Part shown: piece by piece, positions 1 to 13,149 of the stretch
Layout of the letters: every line of letters begins with the position of its first letter
Numbering within the stretch: position 1 is the stretch's first letter
Assembly: GCA_026724425.1 (NCBI GenBank)
Contig: JAIUCV010000007.1
Coordinates: 27,998,574 to 28,062,573 of the forward strand
Source: Erythrophleum ivorense
Taxonomy: Eukaryota; Streptophyta; Magnoliopsida; Fabales; Fabaceae
Reading direction: 5' to 3'
Length of the DNA stretch: 64,000 nucleotides
Made by a program: the position numbers and the translations under genes
The notes under the pieces: generated by a model
Seen by the model: the letters and a program-made list of their open reading frames with translations, nothing else
Told to the model about the DNA's origin: nothing
Database searches by the model: none

Positions 1-2568
1 TTAGATATGATGGAAGAACATCAAAGAAAGCCTTGAAAAAAATTTAGAAGCAATAGAATGTGAGATGGAGGTGTAGGCTCCATAATGTGACATTAGGAAG
101 CAACTTATAACTTGGCTCCTTAAGATGAATGTGTGATGACTCCAAGGAGTCAAGGGACCTAGAATGAATGAGAAATGGGAGCAAAGATCATGAATTTCAA
201 GAGTTGCTTCATTGTGTCTTATATGGAAGCATTATGGAGACAAATACGAAAGTAAGCATACATAGGAGTGGTATAAGGCTAAAGCTAATTCCAATAATCT
301 AAGTATGTCTTATTTGAGTGTTTAGGCCAAGAGGATCAAGTGCCACCCAATTCCAAGAGCTTGGCCAAGAAGGGGAGGAAGAGTTCAAGGAAAAAGTGAT
401 TTGCATTGGCTCCAAGGTTTCTAACCTTTCTCTCATACATTCTTGGTTGTTTTCTTGTCTTTAGATGTATGTATGTATATTTATGTCATGAGAAATGTCT
501 TTAGCTATTTCCTATATGCCATGATATCATAATATTCTTGAAATGTGTTTTATGAATGTGTTTTGACTTGAATGGGTATGATGATACCAAAAGTCCCTTA
601 GCAAGGGTGAGGATGAGCCAAAAGTCCATAAGATTTGGTGAGACAAAGCTAAAAGCCTCAAGAAGAGTGATGCTTCATCAAAAGTCCCTTGAAAATAGGT
701 GAAGCAAATTCAAAAGTCCTAAGAAAATTAGGTGAGGTTTAACCAATGCCCTTGAGAGTCTATGTATATTATGTAAATGTTTCTTGAAAATGAAAAATGT
801 TATGTATATATTCACTAGTAGCTTGAAAGCTATGCATGCATTCTTTGACTTGTAAATGTATCAATTATGTATGTTTGAAAGGGTTAAGAGCTATTAAGAT
901 TATTTGAATCTCACTCTTTCCCTCCATATGTCTAACCATGTCTATGTGGGCCTAGTGAGACAGGGAATGGAAGGTAGCATTCTTGAAGACAAAGACTTTG
1001 ACAAATGATTAGCCACTTAGTCATTTTATTGGTAAATTAATGTCAAATAATGTAAACACATGTTGCATATGGCATATAGACACTAGAGCACATGAAAATG
1101 TATGAGTATAAGATGTATGTATTGAATTTGGAGCCATGTAAATAAGTATGTATGTTCTTGACATCCATATGCCTAAGTCTACTTGTCATATCTTGTGTAT
1201 AAGAGCAAGTGAGGAAGTGATTCTATGATGCATGAGTAATTGAGCCTCTTAGACAAGTTTGGTATGTTGTGTTTAACTATTCTCACTTGCTCAAGATGTC
1301 ATGGTTAAGGTAAGAGAGCATTTGAGTCAAGTTTAACCCCATTTGGTGCCTAAAAAGCTCACTTTGGCACCTTATACCATAAGTTGACCAAATGAATGAA
1401 TTTTCCCATGAAATTTGGCCTGAATATAGGTCTCATTTAGAGCTTATTTTAGAGCTAAAAATCACATTATTTAAAGCTCTAGAGAATAAATTAGAAATTG
1501 AAAAATTGAAAAAAATTTTAGATTTGGTATATACACTGTTCATATGGTCAGTTTCTTCTCCTGTGTCATTAAGAGCCAAATGATATCCAATGCCTATGAA
1601 ATTTTATAGTCATAAATTAAGAATGATAAAATTTCTATAGCACTTAAGAGCACCTCATTTATATTTATATTGGGAGAGATATGAATTTTTGAAATTGGTG
1701 GTTAATACTAGTAACACAAATAGATCCCTAATACTATTCCATCAATTTCTATGAGCTAGATGCCATTTCTTGATTTGGAACTATTTTTACTCGATAGTAG
1801 ACATCTTCAACTTTCTAGAATAGTATGATTTACTAATTTTTTATTTTTTTTAAATTAATTATGAATTTTTAAAATTTATATCAGAAACCTATTACAACAA
1901 ACCTAGGTAACTAGACCTTTGGTGATATTCTATTATCATTCATGGTCCAATTGATGTTTTTATGGCCTAGAATGATTTTTTACCTATATTTGACATTTAG
2001 GGCTTTCCAGAAAACTATTATTTGCTTGATTTTTATTTTTTTAGAATTAATTATGATTTTCCAACATTGATGTCAAAAATCTGGAAGCTAAACCTAAGAG
2101 TAACTTTTAATTTTTCTGATGTGGGGCTTCCAATCTTAATTGTATGTGATATTTTATGATGTGTATAACTTGTATGGATGGATTATGACTAGATGATGAT
2201 ATTGAGGAGTTCACTAGGTTCACACAGCTTAAGATGAATTTTTAAAACCCTACATAAAATAATTAAATGCAAATAAATCATTGATTTTGTGAGATGTGGC
2301 TTAAAACCTAAGGTTCTTGAGATGTTTACTGTATTTTATGATTTGTGTGGATATGTTAGGGATGGAGAATGATGTTGGTAAGTCCACATGGTCCATGGAG
2401 CACAAAATGAAGCAATGTGGTCTCACGTAACATAATTCAATGCCATTTTTTATGCATTATTTTTATGTAAAGCATATGATTCATCACACTTATGCTCCAA
2501 TATGTATGAAATGTATTGAGATAGACAATGGGATCATTGTGTAAGAGCTAAGAGACTAAGGTATTACA
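1..2568 (+). mobile_element. LTR A copy 1, 3' portion of a long LTR cut by the window edge
   Basis: Long non-coding repeat matching the 3' two thirds of the other LTR A copies. The opening bases correspond to about 5890 in the second copy. It carries the ~31-bp tandem array (589-744). It ends in GTATTACA at 2561-2568, matching the GTTAYA ends of the complete copies. The first base of the window lies inside the repeat, so the 5' end and left target-site duplication cannot be seen. No reading frame resembles a retrotransposon protein. It is probably a solo LTR, but a 3' LTR of an element off the left edge is possible. Confidence 0.75.
589..744 (+). repeat. ~31-bp imperfect tandem array inside LTR A (5 units)
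   Basis: Five units begin at 589, 620, 651, 680 and 712, each opening AAAAG(T/C)C and containing a GGTGAG-like core. Lengths are 31, 31, 29, 32 and 33 bp. The same array, diverged, lies at the same relative place in the other LTR A copies (about 6545-6745, 14940-15080, and on the minus strand about 24790-24940, 30326-30490 and 33180-33320). Confidence 0.8.
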
Positions 2569-4100
2569 GATGATGATGGATGATAAATTGCCTTCCACCT
2601 AATCTACCCATTATTACTTTTCCTGCATATACTTATCATCATCAAAATAAATCGGGTGGGTTACTATTACATACTCTTCTTCACACATTCAATTTGCCAT
2701 TGAAGGATATAACAGTAACATATCAAGATTGAACACTCCTTCAAACACTTGCCTTCATTTGGGTAGACATAGAATGATTCATGTTTTGCTTTGACATATT
2801 GGCATTATATGCATCATTGTAGTAATTTTCATAGGCAAGCATTGAATGATTCAATTCTTAACTAAATTAGTGGAAATCAAATAAATTATCAACTTGAATT
2901 ATGAATTTTTTTTGGAAATGGACTTTCATTTTTAATTGACTAGTTATGCTCATCAATTACAAGGTATTAGTAGTTAGGATTAGAACAATAATAAGAAAAT
3001 GAAAGTAATGCATATATAGTTGATTATTTGTAGTGTCTCCATTTAATAAAGAATGCCTAATACTCTATCAAGCATAAATTGAAAAAAGGATAAATGTAAT
3101 CCTTGTGAAACCCAAATTACTAGTAAGTAGTGATAGATTTTAGAATTAATTATCTTGGCATTGAAAAAAATTCCCCTAAAGATAGAGAAAGTAGAAAGTT
3201 TACATAAAAAGCTTATATGCAGAGTTTGCAAAATTGATCTTATTTTAAGGTAAAAGTGTGTGTACCAATATTTCAATTGCTAACCATTAGAGTATTAACC
3301 CTAGAAACTTGAAAAGACTAAAATAGTAAACTAGCTAAATAAGGGATTTTAAACTAAATCAAATGATGAAAGAAATTAGAACCATAACAATAGTCATTTG
3401 ATCCCCATTACAATATACAAAGTAATAAGCTATAGTTATCTCCCATGAAATTTCTCAAAATTTAGATGTATCGAACCAACTATACCTTTGTTTATGATCA
3501 AATTAGTAAGCTACTCAAGACCTAAAATCAAATAAAAAAAAAAGATGGGAAATTTTACTTTATTAAACTAGAAAAAAAGAGGATAGAAGATAGGGATATG
3601 AATCATGACCTGTTAAAACCTAAAACATCTATTCAGCCATATAAAGAATTAGACAAAGAATTAAAAGAAGAATCCAAAAATAAAATGTCCTAGTATTGGT
3701 TATTCAAAGGTAAACTTTATCAAAATAGAGAATCAAATGAAGAGCTAGAGAAAAACTTACCTTTTGATGGAGATGGATGTTCACCGGCAATGGGTTTTAT
3801 TAGCTCCTTTGCTTGTACCTTTCCATTCTCATAAGGATGAGAGAAGAACATACCAAATGGAGCTCAATAAGGCTTGAATGGTTAGGCATGGATGGTTAGT
3901 GCTTTAATGGTTGGGCTTGATAAAGCTTGTGTAATGGGTCTGAGAAGGAAAGGTGTTTTAGAAAATGGTCTTAAAAAGTTGACCAACTTAAGGTCAAAGA
4001 AGACTTTCTTGAATGCTAATTGTAACACTTGGTTCTCTAAAAATTGAACTAGAACAACTATGATAATAAAAGAGGATTCTAAAGAACAATAAAGTAAGGA
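2569..4100. other. AT-rich sequence without a recognised gene
   Basis: No reading frame longer than about 80 codons and no splice-connected coding pattern was seen. The stretch around 3740-3850 has a leader-like look (purine runs, an AAAACTTACC splice-donor-like string on the minus strand) that suggests an old inverted LTR remnant, but no end could be defined. Confidence 0.4.
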
Positions 4101-4573
4101 CAATTAAGGGTAGAATATTAATTAAAATATCTAGAAACAGGGTTATAAAATCATTAATGGCCCAAAATCAAAGTCAAAGCAGCTAAATAGAATTAACTGA
4201 TAAAGTGGTAGCAAAATCATACTTTTGGGTAAAATTTTATATGCTCAAAGAAGAGAATTTTAAATGCTAAAATTAAATTTATTAGGATTTTTAGAGGCCC
4301 TGAAAACTATAAGAATTGTCAGAATGGCTAAAATCTTAACAGTGTTTGGTTTAGGATGTCAGTTGAGTGAAACTTTTACCAAGCTATTTTGCATTATTTT
4401 AAATCCCATAAATTTCAAAGTAAATATTTTCAATAAACTAAATAGCCTAAATTTTATTGTGGAAAAGATGGTTTCTAAAAACGATCTAAAATAAGCTCAA
4501 ACAGAGGAGTTAAACTATCGGGATGTAATGAGAATTTTTGGAATTGTTATAAAACACCTCTTTTCCTTCTTAT
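4101..4573 (+). repeat. Older diverged LTR A, 5' part (left of the nested copy)
   Basis: The segment around 4260-4510 aligns with the leader-proximal part of LTR A (compare 4880-5110): similar order of the GGCCCTGAAAAC-like, GAAACTTTTAC-like and TTGTGGAAAAGATGGTT-like strings, but with many substitutions. It is cut at 4573 by LTR A copy 2. A plausible continuation lies to the right of that copy (8185 to about 10030). The left end is not defined. Confidence 0.5.
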
Positions 4574-7500
4574 TGTAATATCCAGTTCATTGAAAACAAG
4601 AGAAAATGTGAGAAATGTAACGTATGATTTCTCCGTAAATATATAAAATTCACTGAATACAAAAAGAAGTCCTCTGAAATAAATTAGTTAAGGTCCTAAA
4701 AAATTTATATAGCATTCTAGACTCTTAAAAATGAGAATCCCAGACTCAGAAAAAAAGAAAAATAGAGCTAGAACGAAGAAATGAATTTAAACAAAAGGTT
4801 GATGAAATATAATGGCATTTTCATAATTTTGAAAAAATTTTGGAATTTTTATAGGAGGACTTTTTAAATGAAAATTTTGAGTTCTTTGGGGCTCTCAGAG
4901 ACCTTAAAAGCCATAGGAAGCGCCGGGATAGTTAAAACCCCTTTAGTGGACATTTTCCAATGTTGGTTGACCCGAATTTTGATGAAGTCTTTCGAGGAAG
5001 TTTTAGCTCTAATTTGAGTGATTTCAAAGGCATTTTATTAAATTAAGGACTCAAATTTCATAATAGAAAAGATAGTTCTAGAAAAAGAGCTAAAATAAAT
5101 TAGAAACAAAAATGCCAAGACAAATGGGCAAAATTAAAATTTTTGAAAAGTGTTTTTTAAACCTACCTATATATATGAAGCACCCCATCTCCTCTTTCAT
5201 TTAACCACATTTGTTTTTGCCCTAAATCAGAGAAAGAATCCTAAGGGTGAGGCACATAAGAAGGAGGAGAAAGGAAGGAGAAAAACAAGGAAGAGGTATA
5301 GATTTTCTTAGTCTTTTTCATGCTTTTTCTTTAACAAACCTATTCTTCTCCATTTGGCCTTGCTTTCTTATAGTTTTATTGAAGTTTTTGAATATGTTTT
5401 GAGGGAAGAATAGAGGGAAAAATTTGGATTTGAAGAGAGGAGGCCAAGGAAAGGAAGAAACAAGCAAGAAATCAAGGACAAACAAGGTAAAATCTCCATC
5501 ATATGGTAGTTATTTCTTTTTCCCTTTATCCCTTGGTTTGTCCAACATATAGAGGTCTAAGAAGGCATGTATTTTGGGCAAAACCAAGGGTGAATCCTAG
5601 GAAATTGGGTGTGGAAAATGACAATATGGAAAGAAAATTAACAAAAAATAATTAGTTTTCAAGATAGCAAAGTTAGGGTTTCAAGTGCTCCTCCAAAAAT
5701 CTGATTTGATGCAGTTGTTCCTAGGCCTAAGTGAGTTTTTGGATGAACTCTTGAGATCCGTAGAAGGCTCCTTATATGCATCTTCCATCAAGAAAACAAA
5801 GTAAACTCACTTGGTATATCCTTAGTCCATAGCCATAGCCTAAAGAGGTTAGAGCACTAAGGGGTAGTTTTAATTTGTTCCAAGCTTATTTTTGAGTCAT
5901 ATATGATGGAAGAGGATGAGAGGAAGCCTTGAAAAAGTTTTAGAAGCCATGGATAGTGAGATGATATCATAGGTTCCATATTATGGCTTAAAGAAGCAAC
6001 ACGTAGCTAGGCTCCTTGATTTGATTGTGTGATGACTCTAAAAAGTTTAAATGGAGTCAAGAATCATAAATAAAGGGAAAGAATGAAGCCAAGATGATGT
6101 TTTCTTAAGGTTGCTTCATAAGTGCATTATGGAACCATAAAAGGGCCATATGAGTTACTTTAAGGTTGCTTCATTAAGTGTATTATGGAACCATAAAAAA
6201 GTCATATGAGTTACCTAACTTTTATAATGAATGTATGGCCTTAGAATTTGATTCAAGAGTGTGATTGGCTTCTATATAATGTGTCTAGACTAAGAGAAAC
6301 AAGCCTCACATCATTATGAGTGTGTGGCCGAGAGAGGGAGCATAATTCCAAGAGAAAAGTGTGCTTGTATGGCAAAGGTAGCTTTCTCCTCTTTCTCTCA
6401 TGTATGAATATGTGCTTACCTTGTCTTGAATGTGTGTATATATATTTTAAGCTATGAAAAGTGTTCTAGCATATGCCTTTGTTCTATGGTACTATAATGT
6501 TGTATTATGTTTTTAATTGATGCCTAGTATGTGTGCTTGGGTTTGCTTGAGTGTAGTGAAGCCAAAAAACTTTAGCCATGGTGAGGATGAGCCAAGAATC
6601 TTTAAGATTGGTTAAGATAAAGCAAAAGATCTCCTAAGAATGAGGTTGACTCCTAAGAGTGAGGTTGAGTCAAAACCTCTTAAAGAAAATGAGTAAGGCA
6701 AGTCTAAAATCTATAAGAAAATGAGTGAGGCTAATCCACTTGCTTGGAAAGCTTATGTATGCTTTGTATGACTTGTTCAAATGCCAAGAATGCCTCTTGA
6801 ATGATTATAAGCTTCATGATGCTTATGCATGTATTTTTAAGATTTGTTTTGCATTCTTTATATGTTATTGAAAGGAAGATGAGCTATTAAGATTCTTTGA
6901 ATTTCATTCCCTCCTCTCCAATGTCTTGACATGCTAGGTGGAGCAAATGAACAAGGTAATGAAAGCCATCAAGTTGGGAGATAAGAGATTGACATCAAAA
7001 TGTCTAGAATTGCCTAGTTTTGTCTCTTTTGTAGCTATACACACGGCATATGATGTACTCCTATGATGGAATTGATATGTAATCATTTGACCATATGTAA
7101 TTACTCATATGTATGATATATGAATGAGAATTAATGCCATATGCATGATATAACATGATTTAGGTATGGAATGGCAAGACTAGACATATGCATTCTTGTG
7201 GATATCATGGGGTGAATGAGTGAGTTTGAGAAATCTAGGTTTGTGCACCTTTAAGACAAGTTTATAATGTTATTTTGGTGCATTCCCACGTGCTCAAGTG
7301 GTCATGGTTGCCCTGGAGCTCAAAATGGACCATTTGGACCTTTTGTAAGACTTAAAAATGATTATTTCACAACCCAATGTCAATATCTGACCAAATGAAC
7401 GAATTTGCCCATGAAATTTGGCATACATATAAATCTTATCCAGAGATTTTTTAGAAGCCAAAGACCATACTATTTGGAGTTCTTTGGAATTAATTATGAA

Positions 7501-8179
7501 TTTTCAAAGTTGGCATTTTTTTGCTAAACTGATGTAGGCACTGTTCATATGGTCAAAAACTTGGGTTGTATTATTCATGGACCAAATTATGTCCAATACT
7601 CATGAAATTTTATACGTATAAATTAGACATAATAATATTTTCATATCCATTAAGATCACCCCAATTAAACATCTGAACAGGGAGATATGAATTTTTAAAG
7701 TTGGAGGACAGTACTAGTAATGATACTTGACCTTTTGTACTATTCTATCAAGTTCTGGTTGTTAGCAACCCCTTTTGTGCTCTGGTTTATTTTTAATATA
7801 AAGTAGACCCCTGTAGATTTTCATAATGGTATAGTGTGCTTGATTTTTATTTTTCTAGAATTAGTTATAATTTTCCAAAGTTCAGGTACAAAATTTGAAA
7901 ATCCTACCCGAGGCTGCACACTATGTTTTTGAGTATATTATCCATTTGCACAGGTTCTAGGCCATTCCTTGAGTTTGTTATGAGTTGTATTTGTGTATTT
8001 GAATGTGAGAATGAAATAGATAAGTCCATATGGTCCATAGAACACTAGATGAAAGATTTACTCGTGACGTAATGTAATTTAATTGTATTTTTCTATCACT
8101 TTTTCTTGAGAAATTCATGTGCTTCATGGAAGTAAACCTACATATGAGATGAGATGGGTCATAGAATCATGGTGTTATA
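4574..8179 (+). mobile_element. LTR A copy 2, solo LTR with target-site duplication CTTAT
   Basis: A 3.6-kb LTR starting TGTAATATCC at 4574 and ending GTTATA at 8179. It is flanked by the exact 5-bp direct repeat CTTAT at 4569-4573 and 8180-8184, which fixes both ends as an integrase-type insertion. Inside are a TATA-like box near 5168-5176, a purine-rich leader, a splice-donor-like CAAG|GTAA at 5483-5490 and the tandem array at about 6545-6745. It has no internal domain and no gag-pol, so it is a solo LTR, presumably left by LTR-LTR recombination. It sits inside an older diverged LTR A. Confidence 0.85.
5168..5176 (+). promoter_or_regulatory. Putative TATA box of LTR A
   Basis: CTATATATA-like string followed by a conserved GAAGCACCCCATCTC-type segment and a leader. 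The same string stands at the same place in copy 3 (13619-13629). In copy 4 it is replaced by a long AT microsatellite. The promoter role is inferred from position and composition only. Confidence 0.45.
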
Positions 8180-8184
8180 CTTAT

Positions 8185-10030
8185 ATGGCCATGCCACCCC
8201 TCTAGCACCTTCTAACTGACTTACACACCTCTGAACCAGTAACCACAGACATCCAAGGAGAAGGGAGAAAGAGGAAAAAGAAAAGGTAAAAAGGTAAGAG
8301 TCCATGCACTTTTTTCACCTCATGCTAGTTACCAAAATTCTCCTATTTAAACTCTTTCTATTAATGGTTTAATTTCTTGAAAAAATAATTTTGGTGGTTG
8401 AACACTAGGAGAAAAGAGGGAGTTTAAGGATTTAAATTGCATTATAAGAATCTCCATTTGGCAAGCATTCAAACAAGTGTGAATTAAGCTACAAAACTTG
8501 CTCGTCCCTTGAGTTCTTCTCCTCTCTATGTTCAGCATAAATATAGAAGTCCTAGAGAGAGTTTGATTTTGGCTAAAACTTAATAGGAATAGGGATTGTG
8601 AGCATGGAGAATTAGATTATGCCAAAAAAAAAAGTAACAAGCTATAAGATTCAAGTTAAAGCACTTAGGGTTTTTGTCGCACCTTGAAAGTTTTGGAACC
8701 AAGGAAGATGTTTTAAGATGTCTAAGCCCAAAGTTGAACTAGAAAAGAGCTAAGGATAATCCATATTCATCAATTTCTTTATGGAAGAAGCAAAACTCCC
8801 AAGCATGTGCACATGGGTGCTAGTCTTGACCAAGGCATAGTTTGGGTATCTAAGAAGTTGTTTAATTGATTCTAAGGTTATAAGTGATCTAGATATGAAT
8901 TATAAACACTAATTGAATCGTTTGATTAAATTTCCTCATGATATTTTTTTCGTGCATGGATATCGATTGAGATTCTTCAAAGATTCACACCCTATGTATC
9001 TTGCACTAACCATTACAAGTTCTTCAAGCAAAGAAAAGGAAATAGAGAAGAGGCAGAGCTTTAAGGATGACATATTAGAAGCTTTGATGTAAATTATGTA
9101 TTTGATCATGTATAAGATACATTAACAATAAGATATGATAAGAATATGTAATGGTAACTTATGTATGAGCTTGAGAACATATATATGTGTCATTTTGATG
9201 CATGAGTTAGCCACTTGTACATGATTTCCTATATGAGATGCTATATGGTCCATATGTATATTTAGGTGTAAGATGGTTAAATTTTTATGCTAGTCCATAT
9301 TTCATGAAATGGATTTTATGGAAATGATGTACGAATGGATATAAAACTTGTTTAAATAAAGAGATTGTAATTTAGAGGCCAAATGGACTGTTTTAGAACT
9401 AAGTTTCGGTCTAAATTAACTATAAATTACTCCTCTACCTTTGATAGCCCAAATGACCTAATTTGGGGCTAAAATTTGGTGAGTATTTGATATGGTATTT
9501 TTTTTTTAGCTGTATAAAATATTTTATGAATTTTCAAAGTTAGCCTTAAAAACTAAGATTATATAGACACTATTCATGCTGTCACAACTGTGATTTTCTA
9601 GGCTTTTGAAGAGCCAAATGGATTCAGTTTTACTTGAAAATTTTACAACATAAAGTTTAGATCATAAGTTTTTCATGGACATCTAATTTGCATAAATTGG
9701 AATTATATAGCTAAACTTATGAATTTTTGAAATTTAAAGCTCCATTATATCAAAATGGCCAAAATGGGCTATATAAATTTCGTATGCAAATGATTCTCAT
9801 ATTTTGGTCTTATAGATCAAAACAAATTTGTCTATACTAGCCATGAATAAAAAAAGAAAAGGAATTCAAAATTGGATGCCTATAATGCTGATTCATGTAT
9901 AAATGGGGCTAAAACCACTGCCAAATAGTTGGTTACGGTTATATGTTTGTTGTTATAGATGGAAAATGCTATGAAATAGCTATATGTAACTTGCTATAAC
10001 ACTAATTGTGAGAACTATTAAATTGCCAAT
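8185..10030 (+). repeat. Older diverged LTR A, 3' part (right of the nested copy)
   Basis: The part from about 9370 to 9880 follows the order of the LTR A tail (compare 7330-7900): AGCCAAATGGATT-like, GAAAATTTTACA-like and CATGGACATCTAATT-like strings. Similarity is clearly lower than between other copies, so this is an older insertion. The stretch 8185-9360 is less certain. No gene was seen; the 8347-8538 minus-strand frame has no recognisable features. Confidence 0.45.
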
Positions 10031-12330
10031 CTTAGTAATATCCTTGGAAGCCATGGAAACCTTAACCTTATGAGCATAAATATCTCTCACTTAGGAGAGA
10101 GATTAGAGAGAGAAAATCAGGAAAATCGGGAAGGGACTTGAAAATGGGAGAGAAAATGTAGTTCATGTACATAAATCTTTTAATATTTAGATAACTTGAT
10201 CATAACATATACATACATTAACTATTGTAGCATTTCATTAGAATATATCATTTGAACAGTTACCATTAAACAAATATTTCAATGTTTCTATTTTCTGAAT
10301 TTAAAACTTTGGTCTTTGCACCATTATATATTTATTTCATTAACAAAATCATACGCAGCATATCATAATCTAGAAAATTTAATATTCATAATATAATACA
10401 CATGGAAATTAAAAATGTATAATGTATTATAGTTTACTCACAGTGCTTGTAAAATAGTTTTTGATCCACTCACTATTGAATCATTGTTAAATCCCTCCAA
10501 TGAGAAGTTTGAAGATATTCCTAGACACAATTACAATAATACATATACATTCAACAAACAATTATACACTTTTACTTACACTCTATGTTATTAGGTTAAC
10601 CTATCCTAGATTAGTTTCTACTCTTACCTCAACTACCACTAAGTTCCTTACACTACCTAGCTTACTTTACTTGCTACTATTACTAACTTAGATTAGCAGT
10701 TAACTTTGTTCACAAATTTAAGAGTTTTAAAGTTATCTTAAGATATCAAGATTTTGAAATTAAGTTGACGGGCACCTCATCCTAACTTATTGCATCACGA
10801 TTAAACCTTTACTTACTTAATTTCTACTCTACATTTACCCTTGTTTTAAAACTTTCTTGATTTACTCATTTTACTCCCCACTTAATTATCTTGGCCACTT
10901 TTTTGCCTAATCAAGCTTTATTTGGTTTGTTAGACAACTTTATACATTTTTATAATTTCTTCAGTTAAGTGCATCAAATAAAGTTTGTAACTCATTTATT
11001 TAACTTACAATAAAAATGAATTTATTTTCATCTTAGGTGAGGAAAAGGTAATTATGAAATGAGGCAAGTCTTACCTAAAATTAAAAACATCCATTTCCTT
11101 AACTTGCAATTTACTAAGGAACCTAAACCCTATTTTAATAATTTAATATACTATTACATTTGTCAATTTAACTCACCATAAGAATCAAAATGGACAGCCC
11201 ATCAATTAAAGTTAGCAACTTACCTAGACTCTTAGAAATTAGAGCTTTCCTTATCCTCCAATGATGCAACCAATTGAAGGACTTTTATATGCGCCCATAG
11301 CCAACTCAAGGCTAAAATTGAAAATTATAAATGTAGGGATGAAGCTAAAAATTTGAAGGCTTGAAATGAATCATTTTTATGGATGTGATCAATTCCACAA
11401 TATGAATTGAACCTACTCCCCAAAGAAACAAAATAGAGAATAAAAAATTGAAAAATTATCAGAACAAAATGAAGAAGATTTAAGAAGTTGTAGCAATGGA
11501 AACAAAACCCATGGCTGAATAAATAGATCACATAAACATTATCTAGCCATGAAATGTAGAGCACCAGCCAAAGAGAATAGAATAGTAATAACTCAATAAA
11601 TTGAAGATTTGAAATAATAGGAAATTGATTAAAACCAATCATTAAAATTGCAATGCCTATGAAACTTGGGAATTTACTCTAATAACCATTAAATTAAATA
11701 AATAGGTGTGAAAATTTACCTTAAATTTACTAAGTAGGAATTAAAAGCAAGTTCTTATCATAGCTCCAATGGTTAGGTGTTTAGATAAAAATCTTAGGCA
11801 CATTGTTCAAACATAAGTGAAGCTATTGTTGCATTTTTAATTCTCTTTTCTTTTCTCTCTTTCTTCCATTTTGAACATGGCATTAAAAATTATATTCAAG
11901 AGACAAAATCGCATCTTTCAAAAAATTTTATTCTAGCCATTGCATTTAGCTGTAATTGCCCTTTGGTCCTCTAAGACATTTCTCCATAGAAAAGTCTAGA
12001 GAAGGCCACACATCTTCTCTTAGTTCCTTTAGCCATTGCATTATGCTGTAATTGCCCTTTGGTCCTTTAAGACATTTTTACATAGAAAAGTCTAAAGAAG
12101 ATCGCATGACTTTTCTTAGTTCCCTTTTTATATCTCTTGCTGACCTCTTTCATTTGCATCAGTCTTTCTATATGTCGTGACTTCTTCTTTAACTGAACCT
12201 TTGCTTTTGTAATAAGCTAAATAAATTGACAACTTGTAATGATAAAGATTTAAATTAAAATGGGAAATTAAGTTGCGATGCCCATAATCAAACTTTATAA
12301 TTAAGAGAAATAATAAATTAATTGACTTAA
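10031..12330. other. Non-coding, probably inverted LTR remnant
   Basis: No convincing coding exon. Read on the minus strand, the 11800-12200 part looks like an LTR leader (purine-rich, repeated blocks) and TTACC strings such as at 11074 and 11718 could be splice donors. These are the layout features of the LTR families elsewhere in the window, but ends and target-site duplication could not be found. Confidence 0.35.
11935..12124. repeat. 96-bp direct tandem duplication
   Basis: Two units start with AGCCATTGCAT at 11935 and 12031, a 96-bp period. They share the GTAATTGCCCTTTGGTCCT and CATAGAAAAGTCTA blocks with scattered substitutions. Two copies only. Confidence 0.85.
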
Positions 12331-12548
12331 TGTAATACCCACTAACACTTTAAATAAGATTTAAAGTAATAATTGTTAAGGACATAAATAATTAAGATTC
12401 AAAGTAATAATGGCTTAAATAAGATGAATTAAAGGAAGTATAGGATGATATATTGAAGCGAGAAAAATTAATCACAAGCTTGATTATAGTTAAGTAGTTG
12501 TATTTTTCCAATAGAACCTAAGACCCAAGTTTAAACCTTGCCAAAGGC

Positions 12549-12594
<46 letters not shown>

Positions 12595-13149
12595 TCTTTA
12601 CAATTGAAGCCACCATTGCACAAAAATTGCAAGCTATCCTCTAACTTATACTTTATGCCACTCGGTCCTTTTGCTACTTAAAAAAAAAAAAAAGAAATCT
12701 AACTTTAGTGGTTCTTGTGTTCTCTATGTGTCCCTCTTGCATTTCTTCACCATACCTCATATTTATCTTCGTTGTATTAGATCTGAAGAAGCCGTATAAA
12801 GCTTTATGTTGAAGAATCTAGCTTTTACTTAAACTTGAAACCCTATGCTATTTCACCCTCCATTATCTCTCTTTAAGACTATGACTTGCTCTGCTTATGC
12901 TCCAATTGTTCGTTGTGACCCTCCCTAACTCATGCTAGTAGCAATAGCAACAAAAGTTCATCTTTCTCCCTTAAATTTTAGAGAAGAGAAATAATAGGAA
13001 CTTGAAAACAAATTTAGATTGAAAACGTAAGTTTACATTTAAAGGAGAAAATTTAACTTAGAAAATCAAAAATATTTAATATAAATTAAATCGGACCATG
13101 CGGTATGCCTATATTAAAGAAATTTACACTAGATTGAGTTTTATCTTAT
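12331..13149 (+). repeat. Possible truncated LTR beginning TGTAATACCC
   Basis: TGTAATACCCACTAAC at 12331 resembles the starts of LTR D and LTR C and is followed by an AT-rich U3-like part and then a more pyrimidine-rich leader-like part (12720-13000). The sequence is interrupted near 13150, where LTR A copy 3 begins. No target-site duplication was seen. Confidence 0.4.
12551..12594. repeat. (TTA)n microsatellite
   Basis: Uninterrupted TTA/ATT trinucleotide run of about 44 bp. Confidence 0.95.
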
